Shown: positions 1-7,816 of the stretch, piece by piece
Layout of the letters: each line of letters opens with the position of its first letter
Numbering within the stretch: the stretch's first letter is position 1
Source of the DNA: DATBMY01 sp036554605
GTDB taxonomy: Bacteria > Acidobacteriota > Blastocatellia > UBA7656
NCBI GenBank assembly: GCA_036554605.1
Contig: DATBMY010000279.1
Coordinates: forward strand, 1-10,484
Direction: 5' to 3'
DNA: 10,484 nt
The notes under the pieces: model-generated
What the model saw: the letters and a program-made list of their open reading frames with translations, nothing else
Databases searched by the model: none
Told to the model about the DNA's origin: nothing
Position numbers and translations under genes: made by a program

Positions 1-1193
1 GCGCGCTGCACGAGCATGAATTCGCGCACGGGATAATCTTTCATCAAGTGCGGTATCTGCAATCCGGTTATCCAGCGCCCGTCGGGCAACCACACGCGGT
101 CGGTATCCCGGCCCATTATCTCGCACAGCGCAAACGCCGGATGGCCCGGCCTGCTCGACTGAGCGAAGCGGCCGATGTCGCCTATGCGGTAGCGTATCAT
201 CGGCATCGCATCGGCGTGCAGCTTTGTGATCAGAATGTGAGACTGCGGACCGTCGCCTTCGGGTTCCACGATAACGTTTGACCAATCGATTTCGTAATCG
301 TGCGTGTTCCGCGGGTCGACCTGGTACCCGATGTGGCCCGCGTCGCGGCTGCCATACCGCTCGTGCAGCGGGCGCGCGAATACTCTCTCTATAATCTCGC
401 GGTGCCGGGGCATGAGCTTTTCAGCGCCTGTAACTAGACAGCGGGTCGGATAGCCGGGCTTGATGCCTCGCTCAAGCAGATACTCGGCAAGGCTTGCGAG
501 CGCGCTGGCGTAGGCGACTATGCACGCGGGCCGGTACTCTTCAAACGCGCGGTGGTAGCCTTCAAGGGTTTCGGGCGATAACCGAAAGCAGTCGAACCAA
601 CGGACGTTCGTCTTGAACGCGTAGACCCGGTCGCGAAGGCTGTCGCTCGCGCGCGGGTCGAGGTGATGCCCCCAGAACAGCGCGGTGCGCGCGCCTTCGG
701 CAGCCCCGATCCGCCGCATAAAGTATTCGCCGCAGCTCTCGCGCCATCCCATCTCTTCCGGCCCGAGCCATATCTCGGTGGGCGCGCCGGTGGAGCCGCC
801 GGTCGAATCCTTCTTCATCATGCGGGGAGATACGTTGCTGCTCAAAAGCCGGGCTCGCGCGCTTCTGATCTCTTCGCGCTCAAGCGCCGGCAGTCGCGCG
901 AAATCGTCGAAGCTGAAATCCTCTGCCGGGTCGAACCCGACCTTGTCAAATAGTTCGCGATAATACCGGGTTTCGTTATAAGCGCGGCGCAAAGTGAAGC
1001 GCAGGCGGTCCAAAACCCACCGGCGCTTTCTCTCTTCATCCCAGAAAGCTGACTCCCGGCGAAAGCGCATGCCCTCGCGATAAGCCGCCATAACGGGCCT
1101 GCGCGAAGGTCGTATTATGCGCCCCATGCGCGAAGCGGGCATCAGCACGCGTTGCGATAAAAAGTCGTGAGTTTTGCCGGTGATATTGCTCAT
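1..1193 (-). CDS. PaaK/CapK-like adenylate-forming enzyme (phenylacetate-CoA ligase family), 3' end missing
   Basis: I translated this by hand from the ATG at 1193: 397 codons run open to the left edge, so the C-terminus is missing. Motifs of the adenylate-forming (ANL) superfamily appear in order: a P-loop-like STGGSTGAPTE at residues 130-140, YGSRDAG at 280-286 (the YGxxE-type motif, with D for E), RYRIGD at 334-339, and GRDTDRVWLPDG at 361-372. PaaK relatives named CapK are common in capsule and EPS clusters, where they presumably activate a carboxylic acid with ATP. The acid and acceptor cannot be read from sequence. The start overlaps the upstream stop as ATGA (1190-1193), so translation is probably coupled to the polymerase gene. 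A weak GGAAA lies upstream of the start. The family assignment is firm; the specific reaction is unknown. Confidence 0.88.
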   Translation of the reverse strand, partial: MSNITGKTHDFLSQRVLMPASRMGRIIRPSRRPVMAAYREGMRFRRESAFWDEERKRRWVLDRLRFTLRRAYNETRYYRELFDKVGFDPAEDFSFDDFARLPALEREEIRSARARLLSSNVSPRMMKKDSTGGSTGAPTEIWLGPEEMGWRESCGEYFMRRIGAAEGARTALFWGHHLDPRASDSLRDRVYAFKTNVRWFDCFRLSPETLEGYHRAFEEYRPACIVAYASALASLAEYLLERGIKPGYPTRCLVTGAEKLMPRHREIIERVFARPLHERYGSRDAGHIGYQVDPRNTHDYEIDWSNVIVEPEGDGPQSHILITKLHADAMPMIRYRIGDIGRFAQSSRPGHPAFALCEIMGRDTDRVWLPDGRWITGLQIPHLMKDYPVREFMLVQR

Positions 1194-2602
1194 CGCGATT
1201 TCCAGAACACTCCTGTTGCCATTCCCGGCGCAATCTTCGACTCGCCCATATCGCGCCCCGCCCACAAAGAACCGGCCGCGCTCGGCTCGGCCGGGACGCT
1301 CTCTTCAATCGTCGCGCCTTCAGCCGTGTGAATACGCTTCAGGGCGACCGCGTAGGCGATGATGTAGTAGACGAACCATTGATACTGTACCGAGCCGAAG
1401 AAGCTGCATACGAGATAAGCGACCATCGCCGCCTGCACCCCGGCCGTCAGCAGATAGATCTCCCTGTCGGCGGGAGCGGCGGACCGGGCCACGTCGCGCG
1501 CGATTCGCCTGAGCGAGCGCATCGGGGCAAAAAGCATTGTCAGGTACGCAATCAACCCGAGCAATCCCAGCTCGGCCCATATTTCAAGGTAAGAGTTGTG
1601 AGCCATTCTCTGCCTGAGCGAATAGAAGGGGTAATTGCCGATGCCGACGCCGACGACCAGGTTATTGCCCGCGACTTCGAACGCGCGCTTGAGCAATTCG
1701 GTGCGCTCCTGCGCCGAATTCGTCGTATCTTTGTCGGTTTGAAATATCGTCACTATGCGGTCGCTGTAGCCGCTGGGTAAGACCGATATAAAGACACCGG
1801 CGGCGAGCAACGCGACAAGCACGGTAGCGAGCCGGTTGCGGCGGCCTACCTTCCACAGCAGCACGCCTCCCATCGCGACGAGCCCGAGAAAGCCTCCGCG
1901 CGAAAAAGTTATGATCACCCCGAAGGTGATGATGGCGGACGCGGCCAGATAGATGATTCTCTGAAGCCCGCGCGAGGTGAGCGCGAGCGCGAGCGCGAGC
2001 GGCAGCAGCAGATCAAAGGCTGTGGCCAGATCGTTCGGGTTGCCGAATATTCCGCCGACTATCCCTTCGACGCGCGTGCCCGATTCGGCGAGCTGCTCGC
2101 CCAGGTCGCCCGTGAAGCGCGTGGCGATTGTCGCGAGCGCGATAAACGTGCCGCACAGCACGACGAGCTTCATCATCGACCGCAGTCGCTCGCGGGCGTC
2201 TATGAGGTTGATCATAAGCACGAAGATCGTCGCGACCTTAAGGAAAGAATCGGTGAGCACCTCTACGGCGCGGTCTTTCGAATAAGCTATTGGAAGAAAC
2301 GCGACGCCCAGCACTATGATGGCGGCGAGCATCTTCATTTCGAGCGGCCATATAGTCAGCCGCTCGCCCGCGCCGAGCTTCGAGCCGACGTATATCGCAA
2401 GCGTTGTTAGAGCTACGATCTTTGCGATGGGGAGCCAGCCGAGCGCGGCCGGAAATAATTCGTTCGGGCGGACGTAAAGCACGAGCGTGAAGATGAAGAG
2501 GCCTGTAAAGGCCGCGCGGCTCGAACGAGAGCGGGCTGCCTGTATGGACGGCTCCCGCAGTTGAGCGCCTGTCGCTGATGAAATGTTCGAGCCAAAAAGC
2601 AT
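1190..2602 (-). CDS. O-antigen ligase / Wzy-like polysaccharide polymerase family membrane protein
   Basis: This 470-residue protein has about ten or more hydrophobic segments between residues 30 and 415. It carries the hallmarks of the Wzy_C/O-antigen ligase family: GNPNDLA (187-193), FSRGGFLGL (233-241), GVGIGNYP (318-325) and AHNSYLEIWAELGLLGL (334-350), the last two bracketing the large periplasmic loop. Such proteins either polymerise lipid-linked repeat units (Wzy) or transfer the finished glycan to an acceptor (WaaL); sequence alone does not decide. Lying directly after a flippase gene and in an operon with Wzz, a Wzy polymerase is the better reading. The last 50 or so residues are hydrophilic and cytoplasmic-looking. 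The start is 9 bp after the flippase stop, and the stop overlaps the PaaK-like start. Confidence 0.9.
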   Translation of the reverse strand: MLFGSNISSATGAQLREPSIQAARSRSSRAAFTGLFIFTLVLYVRPNELFPAALGWLPIAKIVALTTLAIYVGSKLGAGERLTIWPLEMKMLAAIIVLGVAFLPIAYSKDRAVEVLTDSFLKVATIFVLMINLIDARERLRSMMKLVVLCGTFIALATIATRFTGDLGEQLAESGTRVEGIVGGIFGNPNDLATAFDLLLPLALALALTSRGLQRIIYLAASAIITFGVIITFSRGGFLGLVAMGGVLLWKVGRRNRLATVLVALLAAGVFISVLPSGYSDRIVTIFQTDKDTTNSAQERTELLKRAFEVAGNNLVVGVGIGNYPFYSLRQRMAHNSYLEIWAELGLLGLIAYLTMLFAPMRSLRRIARDVARSAAPADREIYLLTAGVQAAMVAYLVCSFFGSVQYQWFVYYIIAYAVALKRIHTAEGATIEESVPAEPSAAGSLWAGRDMGESKIAPGMATGVFWKSR

Positions 2603-2611
2603 AATGATCTT

Positions 2612-4153
2612 TTATTGCGCTTCGCCCGCGTGTGACACTCCGAGCCTCCTCGACCCGGCGTGATAGACGCGGGCAAGCTCGCTTTTCTCTTCGTCCGTCA
2701 CCGCGCCAAGCGCGAAAGCGGCTGCCAAAAAGACCGCGCCGAAGACCGCCGAGCAAACCGCCAGCACTGCTAATGAGTGAGCGCCTTCGATTGAGAGCCT
2801 CACAAAATAGGCCGCGAGGCCCGCCGCCGCGGAAGCCGCTACCGTGCGCAGCACCGGCGCGAATTGTCTCAGGTCGCCGAGCTTCATCTTGAGCCGCCGT
2901 GCTATGACCGTGGCGCTTACAGAGAGATCAAGGAGCTGGACCGCAACCGCCGCGGCCATCGCGCCTATAAGCCCGGCCGCGTTTATTCCGAAGTAGAGTA
3001 GAAACGCCGATAGCGGAATCATCGCGAGCGACAACTTCAGCCTGAAGAATTTCATATCGTCGAAGGCGCGCAGCACCGCCGTGCATACGATGACGTACAG
3101 AGGCAGCATCGCGAGGTTGATCGCAAACAGCGGGACCGAATCGGCGTACTGCTTCGTGAACAGAAGCGTTATGAATTCGTAGCGGACTACGAACAGCAGC
3201 ACATAGGCTGGCACGTAAAAGAAAGCCAGCTTTCTTATCGCGCTCGCCCATAAGACGACTATGGCATGATGTTCGTCCCTGGTCTGAAGCTTTACTACCT
3301 CGGGCAGCATCACGCTAATGACCGCGTCGAGCAGCATCCCGAGAAGCGGCAGTTGAAAACATCCGATGGCATAGATGGCAAAGGCGGCCGGGTCGTAGTA
3401 GTGCGAGACGAAATAGATATGCAGATCGGCCTGCAGCGCGTAGCAGAGCGCGCCCAGCCCGAACGGGAGCGCGTTCGCAAGCTGCGATTTAAAGAGCTTC
3501 GCGTCGAACGAGCGCCAGAACTTGCCGAACCTCCCGCGTATGTACCAGAAGAGGATCACGCATTGAAGCGCGCCCTGTATGACCGCCGCGAGAACCATAG
3601 CCTCTATGCTGCTTGCGAGCACGCCCGCCCCGAGCAGCAGCCCGCTCTTGAGCAATTGCACCAGCACCGTAAAGAGCGAGGCCGAGCGCACGTCGCCGTC
3701 CGCTACCGTGACCACTTCCAACAGCGACGACATGAGCCAGAAGAATATAGCCACGCCTATGAGCGGGACGTAGGGCACAAGGTCTTCGGTCTTGAATACG
3801 ACCGTTATCCAGCGCGGGAAGAGCGCGAAGGCAAGCGCCGTGACGGAGCCGACCGCGCCATAAAATATCAGCACGTTCATCACGACCTGCGGCTTTTTTT
3901 CCGGCGTGCGCGGCATGAAATAGTATGCGCTGACGCTCACGTGCAGCCCGAGCAGCGTGAGCATTGTCGAGATCAAAGCGAAAGTCTGTTTGTACAACCC
4001 GAATTCCGACTGGTCGAGGAAGCGCACCAGTATGAGCGGCAGCGGGATGGTCAGCATGTAACCGGCGATCTTTGCCGCCGCAAGCAGCGCCGCCCGTTTG
4101 CTCAGTACGCTTCCGCCGTTCTGGTCGCTTTGTGATATAGACGCGCTCTTCAT
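2612..4153 (-). CDS. Wzx-like polysaccharide flippase (MOP/MATE superfamily)
   Basis: This 513-residue, very hydrophobic protein has around 12-14 membrane segments, the usual size and topology for Wzx/RfbX-type polysaccharide transporters. The N-terminus, after a short polar leader, has the typical first-helix region ending in LILVRFLDQSEFGLYKQTF (about residues 40-58), matching the family pattern in which 'G..y.....' follows helix 1. The expected role is to flip undecaprenyl-linked repeat units from the cytoplasmic to the periplasmic face. The ATG at 4153 directly follows the TAA stop of the deacetylase gene (TAAATG, zero spacing), so coupling is likely; no strong ribosome site is visible. 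The short C-terminal tail is hydrophilic. Confidence 0.9.
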   Translation of the reverse strand: MKSASISQSDQNGGSVLSKRAALLAAAKIAGYMLTIPLPLILVRFLDQSEFGLYKQTFALISTMLTLLGLHVSVSAYYFMPRTPEKKPQVVMNVLIFYGAVGSVTALAFALFPRWITVVFKTEDLVPYVPLIGVAIFFWLMSSLLEVVTVADGDVRSASLFTVLVQLLKSGLLLGAGVLASSIEAMVLAAVIQGALQCVILFWYIRGRFGKFWRSFDAKLFKSQLANALPFGLGALCYALQADLHIYFVSHYYDPAAFAIYAIGCFQLPLLGMLLDAVISVMLPEVVKLQTRDEHHAIVVLWASAIRKLAFFYVPAYVLLFVVRYEFITLLFTKQYADSVPLFAINLAMLPLYVIVCTAVLRAFDDMKFFRLKLSLAMIPLSAFLLYFGINAAGLIGAMAAAVAVQLLDLSVSATVIARRLKMKLGDLRQFAPVLRTVAASAAAGLAAYFVRLSIEGAHSLAVLAVCSAVFGAVFLAAAFALGAVTDEEKSELARVYHAGSRRLGVSHAGEAQ

Positions 4154-5155
4154 TTATAAGCCGCCCTTTGACCGGCCGAGTAATCGCGACTTTACACGCT
4201 CGAACCCGCTCGTGCTCTGTATGAAATGCGGCATGTCGAATTCCGTGCTTATCCTTCGAAGCGCGAGCGGATCGCTTGCGCAGTCCGCGAAGCCGGGGAT
4301 GCTCGTGACCGCGCACGAGTAACCGGCGCGCTCGACCTCGCCCCGGACCTCCAGGTTGAAGTTGCCGTTCGGGTAGCAGAACAGGTCGACTTTGCGCGCG
4401 AGCTCGGATTCGAGTCGCGCGCGCGACTCGTTAAGCTCGTGGCGCAGCCGCCTGAGAGGAATATTTGTCAGTATCGGGTGGGTCACCGTGTGCGACCCTA
4501 TCTCGACGCCGTTGCTGTCCATCTCGCGGGCCTCGTCCCAGGTGATTGAAGCGAATTCGGGTGGCGGCGCGGCCGGCAGTTGCAAGCTCAGCGAATCGGC
4601 GATTCCAAAGATCATCTCTTCCTTTGCCCGGTCTTCGAGCATTTTCAGCCGGGCGTTTATTCTCGCGGCGGCCTCAAGGCGCGATGCTGGATCGTTGATC
4701 TTGCACCTGAGCGCGCGGCCATTTAAATCAAACTCCAGTTGCTCGCCTTCGGCGCGGGTCGTCAGGAAGCGCAGCTTATCGGTCCAAAGCCACGTCTTTC
4801 GTTCGGCGAAATCCGTTACTACGAAGACGGTTGCGGGAAGGGCGCGCTCGCGAAGCACGGGGAATGCGATTTCATAGACATCGCTATAGGCGTCGTCTAT
4901 CGTTAGCACCGCGATGCGAGGCGGCAGCCGTCTTCGGCTGGCGAGTCGCTCGGCGACATACGAGAGCGGCACAATCTGGTAATGGGAGGAGAGGTAATCA
5001 AGCTGCTCGGCAAATGCGCGCGCGGAGACCATGGGCGTCCCCTCTTCGCGGCTGAAACGGTGATACATGACTATGAGCGCCTTGCCGCGGTTCGCGAACC
5101 GGAATGGTGCAAAAGCGCCCGTCGCCTGCATTGATCTCAAGATCGCATTTTTCAT
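4154..5155 (-). CDS. NodB-type polysaccharide deacetylase family protein
   Basis: This is 333 residues from the ATG at 5155. A TTG codon at 5158 is also in frame, but the ATG sits in a one-base TGATG overlap with the upstream stop, the commoner coupled arrangement. Carbohydrate esterase 4 motifs: LTIDDAY at 84-90 (motif 1, D87 and D88, with Ala where Gly is usual), SHTVTHP at 221-227 (motif 2, H222 and H226 as metal ligands), FCYPNG at 259-264 (motif 3), and LALRRIS at 297-303. About 130 residues separate motifs 1 and 2, an insertion seen in EPS-cluster members, which includes WLWTDKLRFL. No signal peptide is evident. Probable role: removing N-acetyl groups from amino sugars of the polysaccharide or a lipid-linked precursor. 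The substrate is inferred only. Confidence 0.9.
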   Translation of the reverse strand: MKNAILRSMQATGAFAPFRFANRGKALIVMYHRFSREEGTPMVSARAFAEQLDYLSSHYQIVPLSYVAERLASRRRLPPRIAVLTIDDAYSDVYEIAFPVLRERALPATVFVVTDFAERKTWLWTDKLRFLTTRAEGEQLEFDLNGRALRCKINDPASRLEAAARINARLKMLEDRAKEEMIFGIADSLSLQLPAAPPPEFASITWDEAREMDSNGVEIGSHTVTHPILTNIPLRRLRHELNESRARLESELARKVDLFCYPNGNFNLEVRGEVERAGYSCAVTSIPGFADCASDPLALRRISTEFDMPHFIQSTSGFERVKSRLLGRSKGGL

Positions 5156-6051
5156 CAAACATGCTGGCCGCGGTTGAGCACGACCCCGAGTATGTCATCT
5201 TGATTGAAGGGGGCAATCGCTTTACTAAGCTGAGACGACCCGGTCGAGCCCGCGCCTATGACCAGCAAGGTCGTATCGGTGAAGCGCACGAGCAGGCTCG
5301 GGTCGCCCGGCGCGAGCAGCGGGGGCGAGTCGAAGAGTATGAAGTCATGATCCGCGTCAAACGCCTTGAGCATCTTCCAGAAGGCGGGCGCGGCAAGCAC
5401 CTCGACAGGATTATCTATGGGATGGCGCGCCGGGAGAATATTAAATTCAAAAGGGCGCACCCGTATTGCCGCCGCGCCGGGCGCGAGGCCGTCCGAGAAC
5501 GACTCGTGCAGCCCCAACCGGCAGTCGATGCCGAGAGCGCGAGCGACGGAAGGATTTTCAAGATCGCAGTCGACCACGAGCACGCGCTGGCGGGCGCGAG
5601 CGAGCGCGCAGGCCAGGTTGAGCGCGACGGTCGTGCGGCCGTCACCATGCTCGGCGGAAGCAACGAGCACGCGCCGAAACCCGCGCTCGGCCGCCTTCGA
5701 CACGAGCGTGAGCGCGAGCTTGTTATACTGCTCGCAAGCCCCGCGGTCCGAGTTGAAGAACGTGACAAGGTGCGGGTCGATGCGGTTCAAATCAATATCG
5801 ACTTCGCGCTCGGGCGACACTTTCGAGCGGCGGACCAGACCCGATGCGGCGCGCGCGCTCGACCGGCCCATTCCGGCGCCCGAGCCGAGCGAGTAGCGCA
5901 GGAAATTGAACTCCTCGAAAGACTCGACCTCCGGCTCGATAGCCTCGTCGACCTCTTCGACATCGCGCGGGTCATCCGTTTCGACCGCCGAATGTCGCGG
6001 GCCGTTGCTGAGTGTTTCCGCTCTCGTCAAAGCCTCGTAAACTTTGCCCAT
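5155..6051 (-). CDS. CpsD/CapB-like ParA-fold partner of Wzz, with degenerate Walker A
   Basis: This 298-residue protein opens with MGKVYEALTRAE, a start typical of stand-alone BY-kinase-like partners of Wzz/GumC proteins. An acidic, low-complexity stretch (about 25-48) precedes the nucleotide-binding fold. Walker A is GDGRTT at 136-141, where family members have GEGK(S/T): the lysine is Arg139 (codon CGC, 5637-5635). Walker A' is VLVVDCDLENP (157-167, D161 and D163) and Walker B is FILFDSPP (237-244, D241). The protein ends just after the last core strand (GVVLNRGQHV), with no C-terminal tyrosine cluster. It probably binds the cytoplasmic ends of the Wzz encoded just upstream and helps set chain length; tyrosine kinase activity is doubtful. 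A GAGAGG ribosome site lies 8 nt before the ATG. Confidence 0.85.
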   Translation of the reverse strand: MGKVYEALTRAETLSNGPRHSAVETDDPRDVEEVDEAIEPEVESFEEFNFLRYSLGSGAGMGRSSARAASGLVRRSKVSPEREVDIDLNRIDPHLVTFFNSDRGACEQYNKLALTLVSKAAERGFRRVLVASAEHGDGRTTVALNLACALARARQRVLVVDCDLENPSVARALGIDCRLGLHESFSDGLAPGAAAIRVRPFEFNILPARHPIDNPVEVLAAPAFWKMLKAFDADHDFILFDSPPLLAPGDPSLLVRFTDTTLLVIGAGSTGSSQLSKAIAPFNQDDILGVVLNRGQHV

Positions 6052-6059
6052 CGATTAGA

Positions 6060-6065
6060 CCTCTC
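6060..6065 (-). promoter_or_regulatory. Ribosome binding site for the CpsD-like gene
   Basis: GAGAGG on the minus strand lies 8 nt before the ATG at 6051, inside the 16-bp gap after the wzz-like stop. It supports that start and is the clearest internal ribosome site of the operon. Confidence 0.7.
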
Positions 6066-6067
6066 GA

Positions 6068-7642
6068 TTATTTCCTTCCTAGAATCTGAAAAATTTCGAG
6101 CGTGTTGAGCAACAGCGCCAGCGCGGGTATCGCGGCCGCGCCGATGACAAGGAAAATGGCGCGGCGTTTGAAGGCGAGCTGTCGGGCGCGGCCCCGCTCG
6201 GCCACGGTAAAAGTCCGGGGAATGATGGCGACCGTCGGCACGCCCAAAAAATAGCTCACGTCGCGCTCGTCCTGTATAGTAGCGATCCGCCTGGCCTCGA
6301 CAAGAGCGATTGCCCCCAAACCGGCCACCAGAGCCAGCGCCAGGGCGAAGCCCATGAGCTTCGCGCGGTTGGGCGCGACCGGCGACTGGGGCAGGTTCGG
6401 TTCGTTGACCATCTGAAAGAACTCTGTCGCGGTACCGGAAGTCGAAGGCTGGAACTGGCGTATGTCGTCCTCGCGCTTTAGAAGCGCGCCGTAGCGTTCG
6501 CGCAGGCCGTCGAACTGGTAATCTCTTCCCGAGGGGTAGGCGGCCGAAACAGAGGCGACCGGAGCAGAGAATGTCGTAGGACCGGCCGGCAGACTCGATG
6601 CGGAGTTCTGCTTGCGATTGATCTCGCGGTCGACTACTTCAAGCTCGGTCTCCATGCGCGATAGCTCGCGCTGAAGATTGCGCAGCTCCATTGCTTCGGG
6701 TGAGGAAGCGAGTGCGCGCTCCCCGGCGCCGGCCGCGCTTGTCTCGCCGATGCGGCGGTTTATTTCCGCGAGCTGTTCTTGCGCCTCCAGGAGCTTCGGG
6801 TGGCGGGCAGTGAGCTCTTGCCCGTAGTCACGGACTTTCGCTTCAAGCTCGGACTTGCGGCGAAGCAGAGCGCCCAATGCGCCGCTTGCGCGTGATTCGT
6901 CCGCGGGGGCGGCGCGCACCAGTTCCTGCTGCCGGACGATCTGCTGTTTCTGGTTGGCGATCTGTTGTTCGAGCGCGAAGCGGCGGTCCTGAAGCTGGTC
7001 GATATTCGAGTTTATCGTGATGCGCTGGGCGCGGGCCGCGTTCGAAGCGGCGGCGGCGCGGCCCGCGGCGCTGCGGCGTATAGCGGATGCCGTTCGCGTG
7101 TCGGATATGTTTGAAAGGCGGGATTCGATCTCGTCTATCTCGGCTCGAATTCTCCGAGCCTCTTCGACGGCCTGTTGTTCGAGCGAAGAGTTAGCTTGAT
7201 CGAATATGGCTACAAGGTCGGTGACTACCTGCCGGGCGATGGCCGGATCAATGTGACGGTAAGATATGGAGAACGATTCGGGGAAGCCCTGGTTGTCGCT
7301 GCGGTACTTGGTTTCGAGTTTTACGTCCGCCTGCATTTGCTGAACTGCCAGGTCCATTCGCGTGCGGGGCTGGTAGAGGTCATAGCGATTGATGATGGTT
7401 TCGAGACTCGCGCGGCTCGTCATCTGCTCGGTGACGGCGGCTATCTGCGCGCCATTGGCTTCGCGGTCGTATATTTCGCCCGATACCAGTATCAAAGCGC
7501 GCGATTCATATACGTGAGGCATGCTTCGAATGATCACGTAGGCCGCGATGAGGGTGACGGCGGCGACAAGCAAAAGCATGAGCTTCCCGCGCCAGACGAT
7601 CTGAATCCATTCCATTACGCTGCGAGGTCTGAAGCCTCTCAT
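6068..7642 (-). CDS. Wzz/GumC-family polysaccharide chain-length determinant
   Basis: This is 524 residues from the ATG at 7642. A GTG at 7648 is in frame but lies inside the ribosome site AAGAGGTGA, so the ATG is preferred. Layout: a cytoplasmic N-terminus with a first membrane helix at about 21-38, the Wzz domain (about 40-140), a long Gln/Glu/Arg-rich coiled coil (about 150-345) that should project into the periplasm, and the family's proline-rich segment EPNLPQSPVAPNR (414-426). A second membrane helix follows (about 430-449), then a cytoplasmic stretch with DVSYFLGVPTVAIIPRT, and a third hydrophobic segment (about 494-513). There is no fused kinase domain, which agrees with the separate CpsD-like gene 16 bp downstream. 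It is the first gene of the minus-strand operon and regulates polymer length and export. Confidence 0.92.
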   Translation of the reverse strand: MRGFRPRSVMEWIQIVWRGKLMLLLVAAVTLIAAYVIIRSMPHVYESRALILVSGEIYDREANGAQIAAVTEQMTSRASLETIINRYDLYQPRTRMDLAVQQMQADVKLETKYRSDNQGFPESFSISYRHIDPAIARQVVTDLVAIFDQANSSLEQQAVEEARRIRAEIDEIESRLSNISDTRTASAIRRSAAGRAAAASNAARAQRITINSNIDQLQDRRFALEQQIANQKQQIVRQQELVRAAPADESRASGALGALLRRKSELEAKVRDYGQELTARHPKLLEAQEQLAEINRRIGETSAAGAGERALASSPEAMELRNLQRELSRMETELEVVDREINRKQNSASSLPAGPTTFSAPVASVSAAYPSGRDYQFDGLRERYGALLKREDDIRQFQPSTSGTATEFFQMVNEPNLPQSPVAPNRAKLMGFALALALVAGLGAIALVEARRIATIQDERDVSYFLGVPTVAIIPRTFTVAERGRARQLAFKRRAIFLVIGAAAIPALALLLNTLEIFQILGRK

Positions 7643-7816
7643 AGTCACCTCTTGATTTGAAGAGTCTCAAACTCAATTCAGTCTAAATTCAGAATCAATC
7701 GTCATTTCCACGAAAAGCTGACCCGTCGCCGGTGTGGAAAACCCGCTTTGAAAGCAATTTAACCGGATTGAGCTAGGTTTGGGGTTAAGCGAATCGGGAA
7801 AGGAAAAGAATCAATA
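7643..7816. promoter_or_regulatory. Divergent intergenic region between the EPS operon and the acetyltransferase pair
   Basis: This 174-bp gap is the only sizeable one before 10120 and is visibly richer in A+T than the genes, especially at 7650-7700. Both flanking genes are first in their transcription units, so it should carry promoters in both directions. I see no convincing sigma-70 -35/-10 pair; TTGAAA near 7749 has no good partner. A direct repeat AATTCAG-TCTA-AATTCAG (7675-7692, 11-bp period) and a short inverted GAGT/ACTC pair (7662-7674) could be regulator sites. Confidence 0.55.
7645..7653 (-). promoter_or_regulatory. Ribosome binding site deciding the Wzz start
   Basis: AAGAGGTGA on the minus strand matches the extended Shine-Dalgarno consensus except for one base. 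It is well placed for the ATG at 7642 and overlaps the alternative GTG at 7648, which argues against that GTG as the start. Confidence 0.75.

Noticed and set aside
1979..2000. Short tandem GAGCGC repeat (three and a half copies) inside the polymerase gene
   Set aside because: It encodes alternating Ala-Leu in a membrane helix and fits the strong codon bias; it is too short to suggest phase variation, and 6-bp slippage would keep the frame.
3266..4135. Long plus-strand ORF of 289 codons opposite the flippase gene
   Set aside because: Its product is rich in Arg, His and Glu with no recognisable domain, the expected shadow of a hydrophobic membrane protein read antisense in G+C-rich DNA.
3489..4316. 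Minus-strand ORF of 275 codons overlapping the deacetylase and flippase in another frame
   Set aside because: Its product is rich in Arg, Ala and His and crosses the junction of two well-supported genes; it is a frame shadow.
5104..6108. Plus-strand ORF of 334 codons opposite the CpsD-like gene
   Set aside because: It is antisense to a gene with clear P-loop motifs and a ribosome site; its product is charged and lacks any domain.
7740..7790. Possible sigma-70 promoter starting at TTGAAA for the plus-strand genes
   Set aside because: No acceptable -10 hexamer lies 16-18 bp downstream (GAGCTA or AGCTAG are the best), so no promoter is called.
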